64,000 nucleotides of DNA from Pedobacter sp. B4-66 (GCF_018492665.1 NZ_JAFVME010000003.1:744001-808000); one strand, 5' to 3'; counted from the first letter of the stretch, positions 9,283-21,519 are shown. Notes: generated by a model from the letters alone, not told the origin. Numbers and translations are program-made.

Positions 9283-9321
9283 AGCACCTTTAACAATAGC
9301 ATGGCTATTGTTAAAGGTGCT
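9283..9321 (-). terminator. Terminator of katG
   Basis: AGCACCTTTAACAATAGC (9283-9300) is perfectly complementary to 9304-9321, an 18-base stem with a three-base ATG loop. On the minus strand the stem is followed by a run of T residues (complement of 9276-9282), as expected for a Rho-independent terminator of the leftward katG. No T-run follows on the plus strand. Confidence 0.88.
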
Positions 9322-9344
9322 CATGAAAGTCATCTATGATTTAA

Positions 9345-11645
<2,301 letters not shown>

Positions 11646-11894
11646 TTATTTAATAGGTCGTTCTGACTATTTATAAATTTATGATATTAGAACAAATAAT
11701 CACAATCATTTAATTCTATAATTAGATAGTTAAAATCTATTGGAGCCATTTTAAATGTAATCCCAAAATATGGGGATATTTCAGCAAGATTGAGACGCAT
11801 ATGCTAAATGTTGAGACAGAAATACAATCCTGATACATCTCAATCACCTAATTTTACACTTCAAATAACCAAAATTAATTCTACACACACAGAG

Positions 11895-14360
11895 ATGAAC
11901 AAATCTAACAGATTAAAGTTTTTGGGTCTGCTGACTTGCTTTTTCGCAATTGGCCAAACCCAAGCTCAGGACAGGAAGGCACCATCCTATCCACTAATCA
12001 CACACAATCCTAATTTTAGCATCTGGTCTAACACAGATGAGCTTAATGCATCTACTACTACACACTGGACAGGCGCAGATCACTCACTGCTGGGTTTGAT
12101 CAATGTAGATGGTAACATCTACCGCTTCCTTGGTCAGGAAGAGGCAAGCTACAAAACAATACTTGAAACTTCAGATGAGACACCTTATACCGTTAAGTAT
12201 ACAGAAACAGCTCCTCAGGGCGACTGGATGTCAGCTTCTTATGCTGCTAGTGACTGGAAGTCGGGATCTGCTCCTATAGGTGATGACGCCAAGCAGGTAA
12301 AAACACTTTGGAAATCTGACGACATCTGGGTTAGAAGGGTTTTCAATATTGCCAACCCCGCTAGCATCAATGAATTGTTGTTAAAGATGAACCATGATGA
12401 CAACATCGAAGTGTTTCTGAACGGAAAAAAAGTATATCAAAAACAAGGTTGGACCAATACTTTTCAGTATTTCCCGATCAACAAAAGTGATTTGAAGGCT
12501 GGCCAGAATGTGATCGCTATCCATTTGGCTAATTCGGCTGGCGGCAGGTATCTGGACTTTGGTTTGGCTGACAAACTAAAGGACAATGCAGCGAAGATCC
12601 AATTGGCGAAACAGAAAAATGTAGAAGTAACTGCTACGCAGACAATCTACAGTTTTACTTGTGGTAAGGTAGATTTAAAACTGACCTTTACTTCGCCTTT
12701 ACTTATGAATGATTTAGGCCTACTGGCTCGCCCGGTTTCTTATATCACATACAATGTGCAAGCCAATGACAAAAAGAATCACGCAGTAAAAGTTTTCTTA
12801 AGTGCTTCTTCAAATATTGCTGTATATAAGCCATCGCAAGAAGTAACTGCAAAAAAATACTCAACAGCTAAATTATCTATCCTGAAAGCAGGTACGGTAG
12901 AACAACCGATTCTGCAAAAAGGCGCAGATGATATGCGTATCGACTGGGGTTATTTCTATGTAGCTGCCCCTAAAACCAGCAACGCTGTACAGTTCATCAC
13001 AAGTGCTAATACTGCAGCTGATGCTTTCAGAAATGGTTCTTCAGTGTCTACGGCATCTCGTGGAAAGTCGCTTGCATTAAATACTATTGTTCCTTTTGGA
13101 ACTGTTGGTCAAAAACCTGTAGAACGTTTCGTTGAACTAGGTTATGACGAAGTTTTGGCTATCCAATATTTCAAAAATAACCTAAGACCTTGGTGGAACA
13201 CTTCTGGCAAGGAAACTATGGAGGGTCAGTTGACCGATGCAGCTAATCAATACAAAGAGGTAATGCAGAAATGCGAGACTTTTAACAAAGAGGTATATGC
13301 TGACGCACTTAAATCAGGTGGTAAGGAATATGCACACTTGTGTATTCTAGGTTACCGTCAGAGTATTGCAGCGCATACTTTAGTAAAAAGTCCTGATGGT
13401 GAAATCCTATGGTTGTCTAAAGAAAATAACAGTGGTGGTTTCATCAATACTGTGGATGTAACTTATCCTTCGGCACCGCTTTACTTGATTTACAATCCGA
13501 CTTTGTTGCAAGGTATGTTAAACGGTATTTTCTATTTCAGCGAAAGCGGCAAATATCCTCACCCATGGGCTGCACATGATTTGGGAACATATCCATTGGC
13601 TAATGGCCAAACTTATGGTGAGCCAATGCCTGTAGAAGAATCGGGTAATATGATTATCCTTACCGCAGCAATTACTAAGGCTCAGGGTAATGGAAACTAT
13701 GCAAAAAAACACTGGAAAACATTAACTATCTGGGCAGATTATCTAACCAGGGAAGGATTAGATCCTAAAACACAGTTGTGTACGGATGATTTTGCTGGTC
13801 ACCTGGCTAGAAATGCAAACTTATCAGTTAAGGCAATCGTAGGAATTGCTTCTTATGCTCAAATGGCAGAAACATTAGGTTATACTGAAACTGCTAATAA
13901 ATACAGAGCCATAGCTGAAAGCATGGTACCTAAATGGATAGAAATGGCTGACGCTGGTGATCATTACGCGTTAACTTTTGACGACAAGAACACCTGGAGC
14001 CAGAAATATAACCTGGTTTGGGATAAAGTTTTAGATTTGAACTTATTCCCACAAAAAGTTTATGATACGGAGATTAAGTATTATATGAAAAAACAGAATA
14101 AATTTGGCTTACCTCTAGACAGCAGAAAGGCTTACACTAAAAATGACTGGATCTTATGGACAGCAACTTTTGCTCCTACACAAGAAGATTTTGAAGCACT
14201 TGTAAGCCCAGTTTACAGACATGCAATCGAAACAGAATCACGTGTTCCTTTGAACGATTTTTATGATTCCAATACCGGTATCCGTGACAACTTTAAAGCG
14301 AGAAGCGTAGTTGGGGGATTCTACATGAGACTTTTTGCAGACAAGCTAAAAGGAAAATAA
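11895..14360 (+). CDS. Secreted glutaminase-A-like protein (DUF4964/DUF5127/DUF4965/DUF1793)
   Basis: The ATG at 11895 is chosen because it begins a signal peptide (MNKSNRLKFLGLLTCFFAIG, ending at TQAQ); an upstream in-frame ATG at 11808 adds 29 residues without signal character. The 821-residue protein starts with the DUF4964 motif SYPLITHNPNFSIWS, contains a jelly-roll-like stretch (about 110-240, with FLNGKKVYQK) and ends in the alpha/alpha-barrel-like region (PYPLITHN-type families, HPWAAHDLGTYP, DDFAGHLARN). Fungal GtaA glutaminases have this layout, but many Bacteroidota copies sit in glycan contexts, so glutaminase activity is only a family label. It ends at a strong terminator. Confidence 0.8.
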   Translation: MNKSNRLKFLGLLTCFFAIGQTQAQDRKAPSYPLITHNPNFSIWSNTDELNASTTTHWTGADHSLLGLINVDGNIYRFLGQEEASYKTILETSDETPYTVKYTETAPQGDWMSASYAASDWKSGSAPIGDDAKQVKTLWKSDDIWVRRVFNIANPASINELLLKMNHDDNIEVFLNGKKVYQKQGWTNTFQYFPINKSDLKAGQNVIAIHLANSAGGRYLDFGLADKLKDNAAKIQLAKQKNVEVTATQTIYSFTCGKVDLKLTFTSPLLMNDLGLLARPVSYITYNVQANDKKNHAVKVFLSASSNIAVYKPSQEVTAKKYSTAKLSILKAGTVEQPILQKGADDMRIDWGYFYVAAPKTSNAVQFITSANTAADAFRNGSSVSTASRGKSLALNTIVPFGTVGQKPVERFVELGYDEVLAIQYFKNNLRPWWNTSGKETMEGQLTDAANQYKEVMQKCETFNKEVYADALKSGGKEYAHLCILGYRQSIAAHTLVKSPDGEILWLSKENNSGGFINTVDVTYPSAPLYLIYNPTLLQGMLNGIFYFSESGKYPHPWAAHDLGTYPLANGQTYGEPMPVEESGNMIILTAAITKAQGNGNYAKKHWKTLTIWADYLTREGLDPKTQLCTDDFAGHLARNANLSVKAIVGIASYAQMAETLGYTETANKYRAIAESMVPKWIEMADAGDHYALTFDDKNTWSQKYNLVWDKVLDLNLFPQKVYDTEIKYYMKKQNKFGLPLDSRKAYTKNDWILWTATFAPTQEDFEALVSPVYRHAIETESRVPLNDFYDSNTGIRDNFKARSVVGGFYMRLFADKLKGK

Positions 14361-14385
14361 ATCAGCATTTGCTGAAATGAATATG

Positions 14386-14413
14386 AGAGGGCAGTCCAAA
14401 CAGACTGCCCTCT
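14386..14413 (+). terminator. Rho-independent terminator
   Basis: AGAGGGCAGTC (14386-14396) pairs with GACTGCCCTCT (14403-14413) around CAAACA and is followed by seven T residues. It ends the glutaminase-like transcript and shows that the following transporter gene cannot begin upstream of it. Confidence 0.95.
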
Positions 14414-14424
14414 TTTTTTTGTTT

Positions 14425-14432
14425 TATCTTTG
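14425..14432 (+). promoter_or_regulatory. -7 promoter box for the MFS gene
   Basis: TATCTTTG matches the TAnnTTTG consensus exactly and sits between the terminator at 14386-14413 and the ATG at 14440. No clear -33 element was seen, since that position falls inside the terminator stem. Confidence 0.55.
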
Positions 14433-14439
14433 TGCAATC

Positions 14440-15636
14440 ATGAATAGTGAAATTGCACCAAAAAATAACAAAAACAGCTTTCTATTTCTTATCTACTTAG
14501 CAGGACTAAGTATTATTGGATTTTTATCTACAGATATGTACTTGCCGGCATTTGATAAAATGCGTTTAGATCTGAATACCACCAAAAGCAACGTAAGTGC
14601 TACACTGAGTTTATTTTTGGCAGGATTTGGAATTGCACAATTATTATGGGGGCCAATTTCCGACAAAGTTGGTAAACCAAAAACCGTTTTAATGGGATTA
14701 AGCATCTTTACAATTGCTTCCTTAGGCATTTATTTTACCGAAAGCGTAAACATCTTATTATTTCTAAGATTAGTGCAGGCAATAGGTGTTTGTGCAGCCG
14801 CAGTAAGTTGGCAAGCATTAGTTATTGAAAGCTATCCAAAGGAAGAAACCAATAAAATATTTGCTTCTATTATGCCTTTAGTGGCACTCTCTCCAGCACT
14901 AGCTCCATTAATGGGTGCTTTCTTACTAAATTATTTTGGTTGGAGATCAATATTTATCGCACTGGCTATAATTGCAGTACTGCTCATCTTATATACCTTA
15001 ACAATAAAAGAAACTAAAATAGGTAGTAACCAAAAGACTAAGTCGGCTGGTTCAGCATCAGAAAAAACCTATTTATCACTTTTAAAGTCGAAAAGATACT
15101 TCGGAAATATATTAATTTATGCCCTTTGCTCGGCGGCTTTTTTTGCCTGGCTTACCGGCTCTCCTTTCTTTTTAAAAGAACTTGGATACAATGAAAGTCA
15201 AATAGGCTTTAGCTTTTTTCCTCAAACCATTGCATTTTTGGTAGGAGGTTATGGATACAGAAGCTTATCAAATAAAATAGAAGGAAAGAAATTACTTCCG
15301 GCATTACTTGTAATATACTCCTTAAGTGCAATATCCCTCTACCTGGTTACAATATTAATTACCCCAACATTAACCATATTATTAATACCATTTTGTTTAA
15401 TGGCTTTATCAAATGGTGCGTGTTACCCTATAGTTGTAGCAGAGGCATTAAAATCATTCCCAAATAACTTAGGAAAAGCTGCAGCCATGCAAAATACGGT
15501 TCAGTTAGGAATTTGCTTTTTGGCAAGTGCAGTTGTTTCGTTCTTTTCAAAAGATGCATTGTTAACCACTACAATTGTAATGACCTGCACAATTCCATTT
15601 GTTTATGTAGGATACAGATTGAGTTTAAAAAGCTAG
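14440..15636 (+). CDS. Bcr/CflA family multidrug efflux MFS transporter
   Basis: The 398-residue protein has about twelve hydrophobic helices and the Bcr/CflA signature DMYLPAFDKM in the first periplasmic loop, with the MFS motif GPISDKVGKPK between helices 2 and 3. Members export drugs or small metabolites by proton antiport across the inner membrane. The start at 14440 is favoured over an in-frame ATG at 14377, because the latter lies before the terminator hairpin and the -7 box. It appears to be transcribed alone. Confidence 0.9.
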   Translation: MNSEIAPKNNKNSFLFLIYLAGLSIIGFLSTDMYLPAFDKMRLDLNTTKSNVSATLSLFLAGFGIAQLLWGPISDKVGKPKTVLMGLSIFTIASLGIYFTESVNILLFLRLVQAIGVCAAAVSWQALVIESYPKEETNKIFASIMPLVALSPALAPLMGAFLLNYFGWRSIFIALAIIAVLLILYTLTIKETKIGSNQKTKSAGSASEKTYLSLLKSKRYFGNILIYALCSAAFFAWLTGSPFFLKELGYNESQIGFSFFPQTIAFLVGGYGYRSLSNKIEGKKLLPALLVIYSLSAISLYLVTILITPTLTILLIPFCLMALSNGACYPIVVAEALKSFPNNLGKAAAMQNTVQLGICFLASAVVSFFSKDALLTTTIVMTCTIPFVYVGYRLSLKS

Positions 15637-15735
15637 TCCTATATGATATAATTTTAGATCAACTTGAAGTAAACATATCCTATTTTTTTTCCTATTTTAG
15701 TTTTCTTACAACGCTTTTCTTCGATAACTAGATAC

Positions 15736-16332
15736 ATGGAATATAATTATCAGGGTATTACAAAAAACTGGAAGCTCTTAGTCGAAGGCGAAAAACAAGG
15801 TCTTTATACTTGTTTCAACTTGTTCTACGATGACTTGTATCGTTTTGGAATGTCACTATACAGAAATCCCGAGCTGGTTAAAGAGAGTATTCAAAACCTG
15901 TTTATAGAGCTTTGGCAAATAAGAGATAAACTAAGCCATGTACAAAACATTCAACAATATGTTTTTACCGTCTATAAAAGGATCATGTATAAAACCTATC
16001 AAAAGGAAATCCGCAAGGATCCCGGGAATGTTGTGCATCTGGAAGACCTTAATGAACAATTTGTTTCCGTTCATTCTTATGAAGCAATACTAATTGCCAG
16101 CCAGGAAGACGAGCACCTAAGAAAACGACTGGAGCATGCACTGAACAAGCTTACGCCAAGGCAAAAGGAGATTGTGCAGCTACGTTATTTTGAATGTTTA
16201 TCTTTCAAAGAAATTTCACACAAAACGGAGCTTACAGAAAGAACGGTTTACAACACCCTTCATAATGCAATCAACGTTTTGCGTGATTCTCTTCTTTCCA
16301 TTTTTATTCTTATGATTCTGAACGAACTCTAG
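15736..16332 (+). CDS. ECF sigma-70 factor, distal to the PUL
   Basis: The 198-residue protein carries sigma region 2 (ESIQNLFIELWQIRD) and region 4 (LTPRQKEIVQLRYFECLSFK). No anti-sigma gene follows on its strand. Instead it ends head-on against the last gene of the PUL and shares its stop: the bases CTAG at 16329-16332 contain both stop codons. The nearest FecR gene lacking an adjacent sigma gene is at the far end of that PUL (25018-26067), so this is probably its partner. In most Bacteroidota the sigma gene sits just before fecR, so this placement is unusual. Confidence 0.9.
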   Translation: MEYNYQGITKNWKLLVEGEKQGLYTCFNLFYDDLYRFGMSLYRNPELVKESIQNLFIELWQIRDKLSHVQNIQQYVFTVYKRIMYKTYQKEIRKDPGNVVHLEDLNEQFVSVHSYEAILIASQEDEHLRKRLEHALNKLTPRQKEIVQLRYFECLSFKEISHKTELTERTVYNTLHNAINVLRDSLLSIFILMILNEL

Positions 16333-17522
16333 ATCTTTAACTTGATATTTCTTTTTTCGAGTAAACCTGTAACCAATACAATAAGCAAGGCATAAATCAG
16401 TGATTTAAATAAACCTGGCACTCCAGTACGCAACACATCTGGTAACTGCGATAGTCCGAGTAGTCCTATTAATGCATAATGTATATACGGTATTAAATAA
16501 CAGGTAAGTGTACTGGTACCTGCTGATTTAACATAGCTATACCAGTTTACTGCTTTTCGAATATCACTAATATATATCGTTACTAAAAACCCAAGAACTC
16601 CTATGCCCGAGCAGATGGCCGTCCATGATGGAGTTGCTCTGATCTTAGAAATCCCCCAAATCGGGCGCGTAAGTAAACCAAAGGCAATAAGGATACCTGC
16701 AAACAGGATCATTTGTATCCAGAATTTTTTACTAGCAGAACTAAGATTTCGGTATGAAATTGAGGTAACGATTCCGGCCATACTGAATGCAGGCATAGAT
16801 CCGTCACCCGCAATCCAAATGTATTTTTTTATACTTTCTATTGATCCTAGCCAGCCTAAATTGGAAGCGCAGCTAAAGAACATAAAAAAAACAAGGGCAA
16901 GAACCTGAAGTATAGGTTTTCCTGCCGAGAAAAGATAAACACAAGAAGCAATGAAATAAGCCCAGCCAATTAATCCCAGTATACCCCACCAATGAATACC
17001 CATAGCAGTTATTCCATTGCCAGATTCTGTTTTATAGAGGGCGGCCAACATGGCCAGCATCAAAAATCCTGCAGCCTTTAACAGTTTTACGCTTAATAGT
17101 TCCGGTTTTTCATAGGCCATCCATATCAGAAAAAAGGCAACTATCAATAAAACCATCCAGACATCCTTCGGCAAAATTGCATCGTCTGCATAACCTTCTG
17201 AATTGACAAGAAACAATCCCATTATCAACAATGCTATTGTTCTGGCTACAATATGAAAAAATATAGTAGCATTGGCATCTCCCTTTTTTCTTCTGCTCTC
17301 TATAGCATAGGGCACTGATAAGCCAACAATAAATAAAAAAGCGGGAAATACAACATCGGCAAGCCCCATGCCATCGGCATCTGCCGAAACATGATCAAGC
17401 CAACCCGGAATATCAATTAAGGTCCACAGGTCGTTTACAAAAATCATTAATATCATCACAATTGCTCTGAAGGCATCAATAGAAATCAGTCTGCGCAATG
17501 TTACAATTGGATTAATTGTCAT
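16329..17522 (-). CDS. DUF5009 / heparan-alpha-glucosaminide N-acetyltransferase-like membrane protein
   Basis: The 397-residue inner-membrane protein has about ten hydrophobic helices and starts with the family motif RLISIDAFRAIVM, followed by FPAFLFIVGLSVPYAIESRR. Related proteins include NagX and the HGSNAT-type acyltransferases that acetylate amino sugars across a membrane. Its start overlaps the stop of the preceding degenerate GH18 gene by four bases, which indicates translational coupling. As last gene of the PUL it suggests handling of GlcNAc-containing sugars in the periplasm or at the inner membrane. Enzyme activity is inferred from the family. Confidence 0.85.
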   Translation of the reverse strand: MTINPIVTLRRLISIDAFRAIVMILMIFVNDLWTLIDIPGWLDHVSADADGMGLADVVFPAFLFIVGLSVPYAIESRRKKGDANATIFFHIVARTIALLIMGLFLVNSEGYADDAILPKDVWMVLLIVAFFLIWMAYEKPELLSVKLLKAAGFLMLAMLAALYKTESGNGITAMGIHWWGILGLIGWAYFIASCVYLFSAGKPILQVLALVFFMFFSCASNLGWLGSIESIKKYIWIAGDGSMPAFSMAGIVTSISYRNLSSASKKFWIQMILFAGILIAFGLLTRPIWGISKIRATPSWTAICSGIGVLGFLVTIYISDIRKAVNWYSYVKSAGTSTLTCYLIPYIHYALIGLLGLSQLPDVLRTGVPGLFKSLIYALLIVLVTGLLEKRNIKLKI

Positions 17523-18856
17523 TTGAGTATCTGGCTTAATGCATTCATTAAAGAATTTTCGCCCGCTGCATCATAGTCGCCAGCCCAAAGGTATGCTCCT
17601 TTAAAACCTTTTTCTTTTATGTAATTGGCTTTTTGCGTAACCAGAGGGATACCATTGAAATATACGCCTTTAGCTTCAGCAGCTGTGAATTCTTTTTGTA
17701 CAGCCGTTGGATCCTTTACTAATATGTCCTTAAATGGCATATAGTCATAAGATCCCCAGCTCAGGTTATTACCATTTCCATCTAATTCAAGATACCTCAC
17801 ACCAAAGGCTGGAATTCCTAAAACTATTTTGTTGGCAGGAATACCTTTATTTCGCCAGATGGTTGCGCCATCATTCATAAAACTAAGTGAGGATTGCTGC
17901 CCTAAAGGAGCTCCGGGCCCCACATGAGCACCGTCCTCAAATGCATGAACATTTATCCAGTCGGCCTTTGAAAGATCTGTGTATTCCCAGTGCATATAGT
18001 TTGTAGTTACCGTGGCGGTAACAATGCTTCCGGCAGGTAGGGCCGCCTTTAATTCTGACACGAAAGGTCCAACTGATTGGGCACTTTTAGCTGAGACATC
18101 ATAAACGTCGTTACTTAAGTCTGTCATCATAACATCTATTCCGTCTAGCTTTCTGTTTACTACATATTCGGCAAGAGTTTTTACCAAAAGAGCTCTTTTG
18201 GCTGCATCACTTATTACCAATCCAAAATCAGTACTGTTGTATAGCGACCATCCATCTACTCCCGACAGTCGACCTGCGACGCCCAATAGCACAGGAACAC
18301 CGTTCATGTGGCCTCGCGCAACGAGTTCATCTATATTTTGGTTCTGATTGCCCTTTGAGAAATCAATTCCACCGTCAGGGAGTACCCTTGCCCCACTAAA
18401 AGCTACGTGCGAAACGTTAGTCCAGGTAACATTAGCAGAAACACCATTTTCAGAAAGGTAAGGCATGTTGACAAATGGGCTAACTTTTGGCGTATAAGTG
18501 GATGGACTAACCAGGACCTTAGATAACCGTGTTGCCGTTTGTCCATTAAATGTTGCTTCCAGTTTAATTTCAAATTCACCTCCTGCAGTGGGCGTAAACG
18601 TAAAGGCAGTATCTGTTGAAACCTCCTTGCCATCGACCTTCCAGCTTAATTTGGTTTTAGCACCGGGAGCCGGAGAAAACAGCAAACGGTTATAGATAGC
18701 CGATTGCCCCTCCTGTATAATTCTGGACGGTGACTGAAATACTAAGCCCTGGTCAAAAATCCTGGGGTGAAAATCTCCGCCAACCTCACTATTATTTTTT
18801 TTACACCCGAGCATAAATACGAGCAAGGGGAATATAAGGTATATTATTTTTTTCAT
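17519..18856 (-). CDS. Surface lipoprotein with PKD/Ig-like and degenerate GH18 domain
   Basis: The 445-residue protein has a lipoprotein signal with acceptor Cys18 (FMLGC), an Ig/PKD-like domain (about 40-118) and a GH18 chitinase-type barrel (about 125-440, with KIVLGIPAFGVRY). The catalytic motif DxxDxDxE, intact in the neighbouring gene, reads D238-G-I-D241-V-M243-M-T245 here: both the stabilising Asp and the acid/base Glu are replaced. It is therefore probably a glycan-binding surface protein and not a hydrolase. It lies 41 bases downstream of the active GH18 gene and overlaps the DUF5009 gene by four bases. Confidence 0.85.
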   Translation of the reverse strand: MKKIIYLIFPLLVFMLGCKKNNSEVGGDFHPRIFDQGLVFQSPSRIIQEGQSAIYNRLLFSPAPGAKTKLSWKVDGKEVSTDTAFTFTPTAGGEFEIKLEATFNGQTATRLSKVLVSPSTYTPKVSPFVNMPYLSENGVSANVTWTNVSHVAFSGARVLPDGGIDFSKGNQNQNIDELVARGHMNGVPVLLGVAGRLSGVDGWSLYNSTDFGLVISDAAKRALLVKTLAEYVVNRKLDGIDVMMTDLSNDVYDVSAKSAQSVGPFVSELKAALPAGSIVTATVTTNYMHWEYTDLSKADWINVHAFEDGAHVGPGAPLGQQSSLSFMNDGATIWRNKGIPANKIVLGIPAFGVRYLELDGNGNNLSWGSYDYMPFKDILVKDPTAVQKEFTAAEAKGVYFNGIPLVTQKANYIKEKGFKGAYLWAGDYDAAGENSLMNALSQILK

Positions 18857-18897
18857 CTGAATATCTTTATTATCTTAAATAACTTCTTTTATTGTAC

Positions 18898-19887
18898 TTA
18901 TTGGATTTGGGCATTTATGGCCGATAAAAGTGATTTATCCCCTGTCCCATCGCCGAACAATTGCCAAATCATGACGCCCCCTGCCCTTTTATTTAAAGCA
19001 AAGCCGACCTTCTTTTTTATGGTTGGTAATCCGTTGTAATAAATCGTTCCCTGATTGGGCACCACCACAAAATCAACGAGCTCTGAACCAGGAAAACCCA
19101 TTACAATATCACCATATGAATAACTTTCCTGAATTGAAGGACCGAAACCATATCCATAAAAAGGTAGGCCCAGCGTGAGCTTATTTGCAGGTATAGCCCT
19201 TGATGTGTTCCAATAAGCAAAATCTGCTTCTGCCGCTTCGTAGGTTGAATGCGGGCCTGGCTTTTCTTTGTTCCATGGGCCCGTCTGGTCATAAGACATG
19301 ATATTAATCAGGTCGAATAAAGCCAGCGCCTTATCTGAGATTGCATTCCCGTTCCAGGTTGCAACTGCAGCTGTCAGTAGTTTTTTATGTGGTATTAGAG
19401 CTGCTGACAATTCAACAATCAATCCTTCATAATTCAGGTCTATAAAATCTCCCTCCAGATCAACATCTACTCCATCAAAATTATAGGTATTGGTCAGTGT
19501 AACCAGTTCCTTAACCAATTCAGCACGTTTATTTGGTTTTATAAGTTCTTTTAGATGTTGCGGGGCATTTCCTCCTCCAAAGGAGAACAATACCTTTACC
19601 TTGTTGTCATGTGCTCTTTTTATAGCTGCCGCTAATCCCACTGATGGACTAAACAATCCATTGGCATCAGGATTTAAAAATGCGATGTTTAAATGCGTGA
19701 TTTTGCTGAAATCCAACTTCTGTGAAGCTGCATCTAAATCGCCACTCCCAAATATATATCCCACAACATAAAACGCTTTATCCTTTTTATCTGGAATACT
19801 TGGATCTATTGCTTTGGATTTGGCGCAGGAAACCATCACTGCAAACAAACAAATGATTTGTATAAATAATATTGACTTTCTCATCAT
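18898..19887 (-). CDS. GH18 lipoprotein (chitinase or endo-beta-N-acetylglucosaminidase type)
   Basis: The start at 19887 (MMRKSILFIQ) is chosen because it opens a lipoprotein signal with acceptor Cys21 (VMVSC) and lies just after the susD stop; an upstream in-frame start at 19959 would overlap susD. The 329-residue enzyme has the GH18 motif D138-G-V-D-V-D143-L-E145 with the acid/base Glu145, plus the MSYD motif. GH18 enzymes cleave beta-1,4 linkages of GlcNAc with retention. Whether it acts on chitin-like chains or on the chitobiose core of N-glycans cannot be decided. It probably sits on the outer membrane beside SusC/SusD. Confidence 0.9.
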   Translation of the reverse strand: MMRKSILFIQIICLFAVMVSCAKSKAIDPSIPDKKDKAFYVVGYIFGSGDLDAASQKLDFSKITHLNIAFLNPDANGLFSPSVGLAAAIKRAHDNKVKVLFSFGGGNAPQHLKELIKPNKRAELVKELVTLTNTYNFDGVDVDLEGDFIDLNYEGLIVELSAALIPHKKLLTAAVATWNGNAISDKALALFDLINIMSYDQTGPWNKEKPGPHSTYEAAEADFAYWNTSRAIPANKLTLGLPFYGYGFGPSIQESYSYGDIVMGFPGSELVDFVVVPNQGTIYYNGLPTIKKKVGFALNKRAGGVMIWQLFGDGTGDKSLLSAINAQIQ

Positions 19888-19906
19888 ATTAAAATTAGGT
19901 TTAACA

Positions 19907-21496
19907 TTATGGTTTATCCCACCAAACCCTGTTTGTCCAGGTATTACCGCCAGGGCCAATTGCAGCTACGGCAGCAGCGGCATTCACGGCATTTTGCTCC
20001 AGTTCAAAAATCGGATATTCGAACCTTCTAGGGGTAGTTTGAACTGATGAGTCGTAATTGGTAGATGAGGCTAAAACCGGGAATCCACTTCTTCTCCAAT
20101 TCGCGTAAGCCTCGGGTCCGTTTAAAAGCAATGCTATCCAAAGCTGTTTATTGATCATCTCAATTTCCCTTCCCGGAATCAGGTTATTACCTTTTATAAA
20201 ATTGCTGATGTCTGTTGAGCTGATGGAAGGCCCGCCCGGAAAAAGGCTCAACTGTGAAATTGCAGCTTCAATACCTTTTGCATAATGCTCCGCTGCTGTT
20301 CCTCCAAAGTTTGCCCCCCACCTAACTGTTGCTTCAGCAAGAAGCAATTCAACTTCAGCATAAGTCTGGTGAAGAAACGGCGCATTATTCCTAATAAGAA
20401 AATTTGCCAATTGTGCTTTTTGATCATTATTTACAGCTTCAGTTGGTCCAACACCCGGTATATCGATGGTAATCGGATTCATCCAACCATCCCAAATATA
20501 TTCGTTCGGAGGTACTCCGTTATAGCCAATTTGCGCTTTGACCTGATCTGTTATATCTATACGATCAAAAGGTCTGTTCACAATATCAATATAATATCTT
20601 ACCATATGCGAAAGACGAGGATCATTGGTGTTTCTCAGTTGTTCAATAAAAGGATCTTGAACACGAGGAATAACCTCAGACTGGCAAAAAGCAGCTGACA
20701 CACCATTTCCTCTTATATCTACATAGCTGTTTTGAACATCCTGATGAACTAATTTACACAGCTCTGCATTACTGCTAAATACTCCTGCGGTATATGCGGC
20801 CTGCGCTTCCACCTTTGCTTTATCAGGATTAATCTTTACCAAACGCATGGCATATCTCAATCTCAATGAATTGGCGAATTTTTTCCATGAAGCAATTGCT
20901 CCGTTGTAGAAAAGATCACCCTTTACCGCATCTTTAGCAACATCAAGTTGGGCAGAGGCCTCAGCTAATTCTTTAAAAAAGTCGTTATAAATATCTTCCT
21001 GCTTATCAAACTTCGGTTGTATTATTCCGTCCGTAAATGCCTTTCCTGCTTCAAAATATGGGATATCCCCATATACATCTGTCATTCTTGCAAACTCATA
21101 TACCTTCATAATACGGCAGATGGCATTCAGATTTGTTTTAGTAGGGTCGTTTTTAGTGCGGTTAACCGCATCTACAATATTTACCACATCATTGTTGTAA
21201 GTATTATTCCACAAAGAGGAAAGGTAATTTCGGTCGTACACGTAGAACTGGCCATTTCTATTTAGCCAGATTCCTCCGATTTGCTGTACAAGAGGCATTG
21301 TAAATACAAGACCCAATTTCTCATTTACTTCCAGATCTCCCGAGAAGCGTAGTTGAACGTTTGTGAGCTGTAATGAGGGATCAAGATTACTTGACCTGGT
21401 AGGATCAATGTTTACATCCCCAAATTTTTTACAGGCACTCAGCATCAATACCATTATAGTAAGTATAGCTGCATATTTTTTTATATTCGTTTTCAT
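19907..21496 (-). CDS. susD: SusD/RagB family outer-membrane lipoprotein
   Basis: The 529-residue protein starts with a lipoprotein signal (LMLSAC, acceptor Cys22) and the family segment NIDPTRSSNLDPSLQL, typical of the SusD-like_2 branch, followed by alpha-helical tetratricopeptide-like regions. SusD proteins cap the SusC channel and bind oligosaccharides at the cell surface. It lies 23 bases downstream of susC and is followed by GH18, so the cargo is probably a GlcNAc-containing glycan. Confidence 0.93.
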   Translation of the reverse strand: MKTNIKKYAAILTIMVLMLSACKKFGDVNIDPTRSSNLDPSLQLTNVQLRFSGDLEVNEKLGLVFTMPLVQQIGGIWLNRNGQFYVYDRNYLSSLWNNTYNNDVVNIVDAVNRTKNDPTKTNLNAICRIMKVYEFARMTDVYGDIPYFEAGKAFTDGIIQPKFDKQEDIYNDFFKELAEASAQLDVAKDAVKGDLFYNGAIASWKKFANSLRLRYAMRLVKINPDKAKVEAQAAYTAGVFSSNAELCKLVHQDVQNSYVDIRGNGVSAAFCQSEVIPRVQDPFIEQLRNTNDPRLSHMVRYYIDIVNRPFDRIDITDQVKAQIGYNGVPPNEYIWDGWMNPITIDIPGVGPTEAVNNDQKAQLANFLIRNNAPFLHQTYAEVELLLAEATVRWGANFGGTAAEHYAKGIEAAISQLSLFPGGPSISSTDISNFIKGNNLIPGREIEMINKQLWIALLLNGPEAYANWRRSGFPVLASSTNYDSSVQTTPRRFEYPIFELEQNAVNAAAAVAAIGPGGNTWTNRVWWDKP

Positions 21497-21519
21497 GTTT
21501 ATCTCCCTTGATGAATCTC

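Noticed and set aside
14377-14439. Upstream in-frame start of the MFS gene
   Set aside because: It lies ahead of and across a strong terminator and the -7 box, so the ATG at 14440 is the credible start.
20285-20698. 137-codon plus-strand frame across susD
   Set aside because: It is antisense to a well supported SusD gene and reads as low-complexity, cysteine-rich translation.
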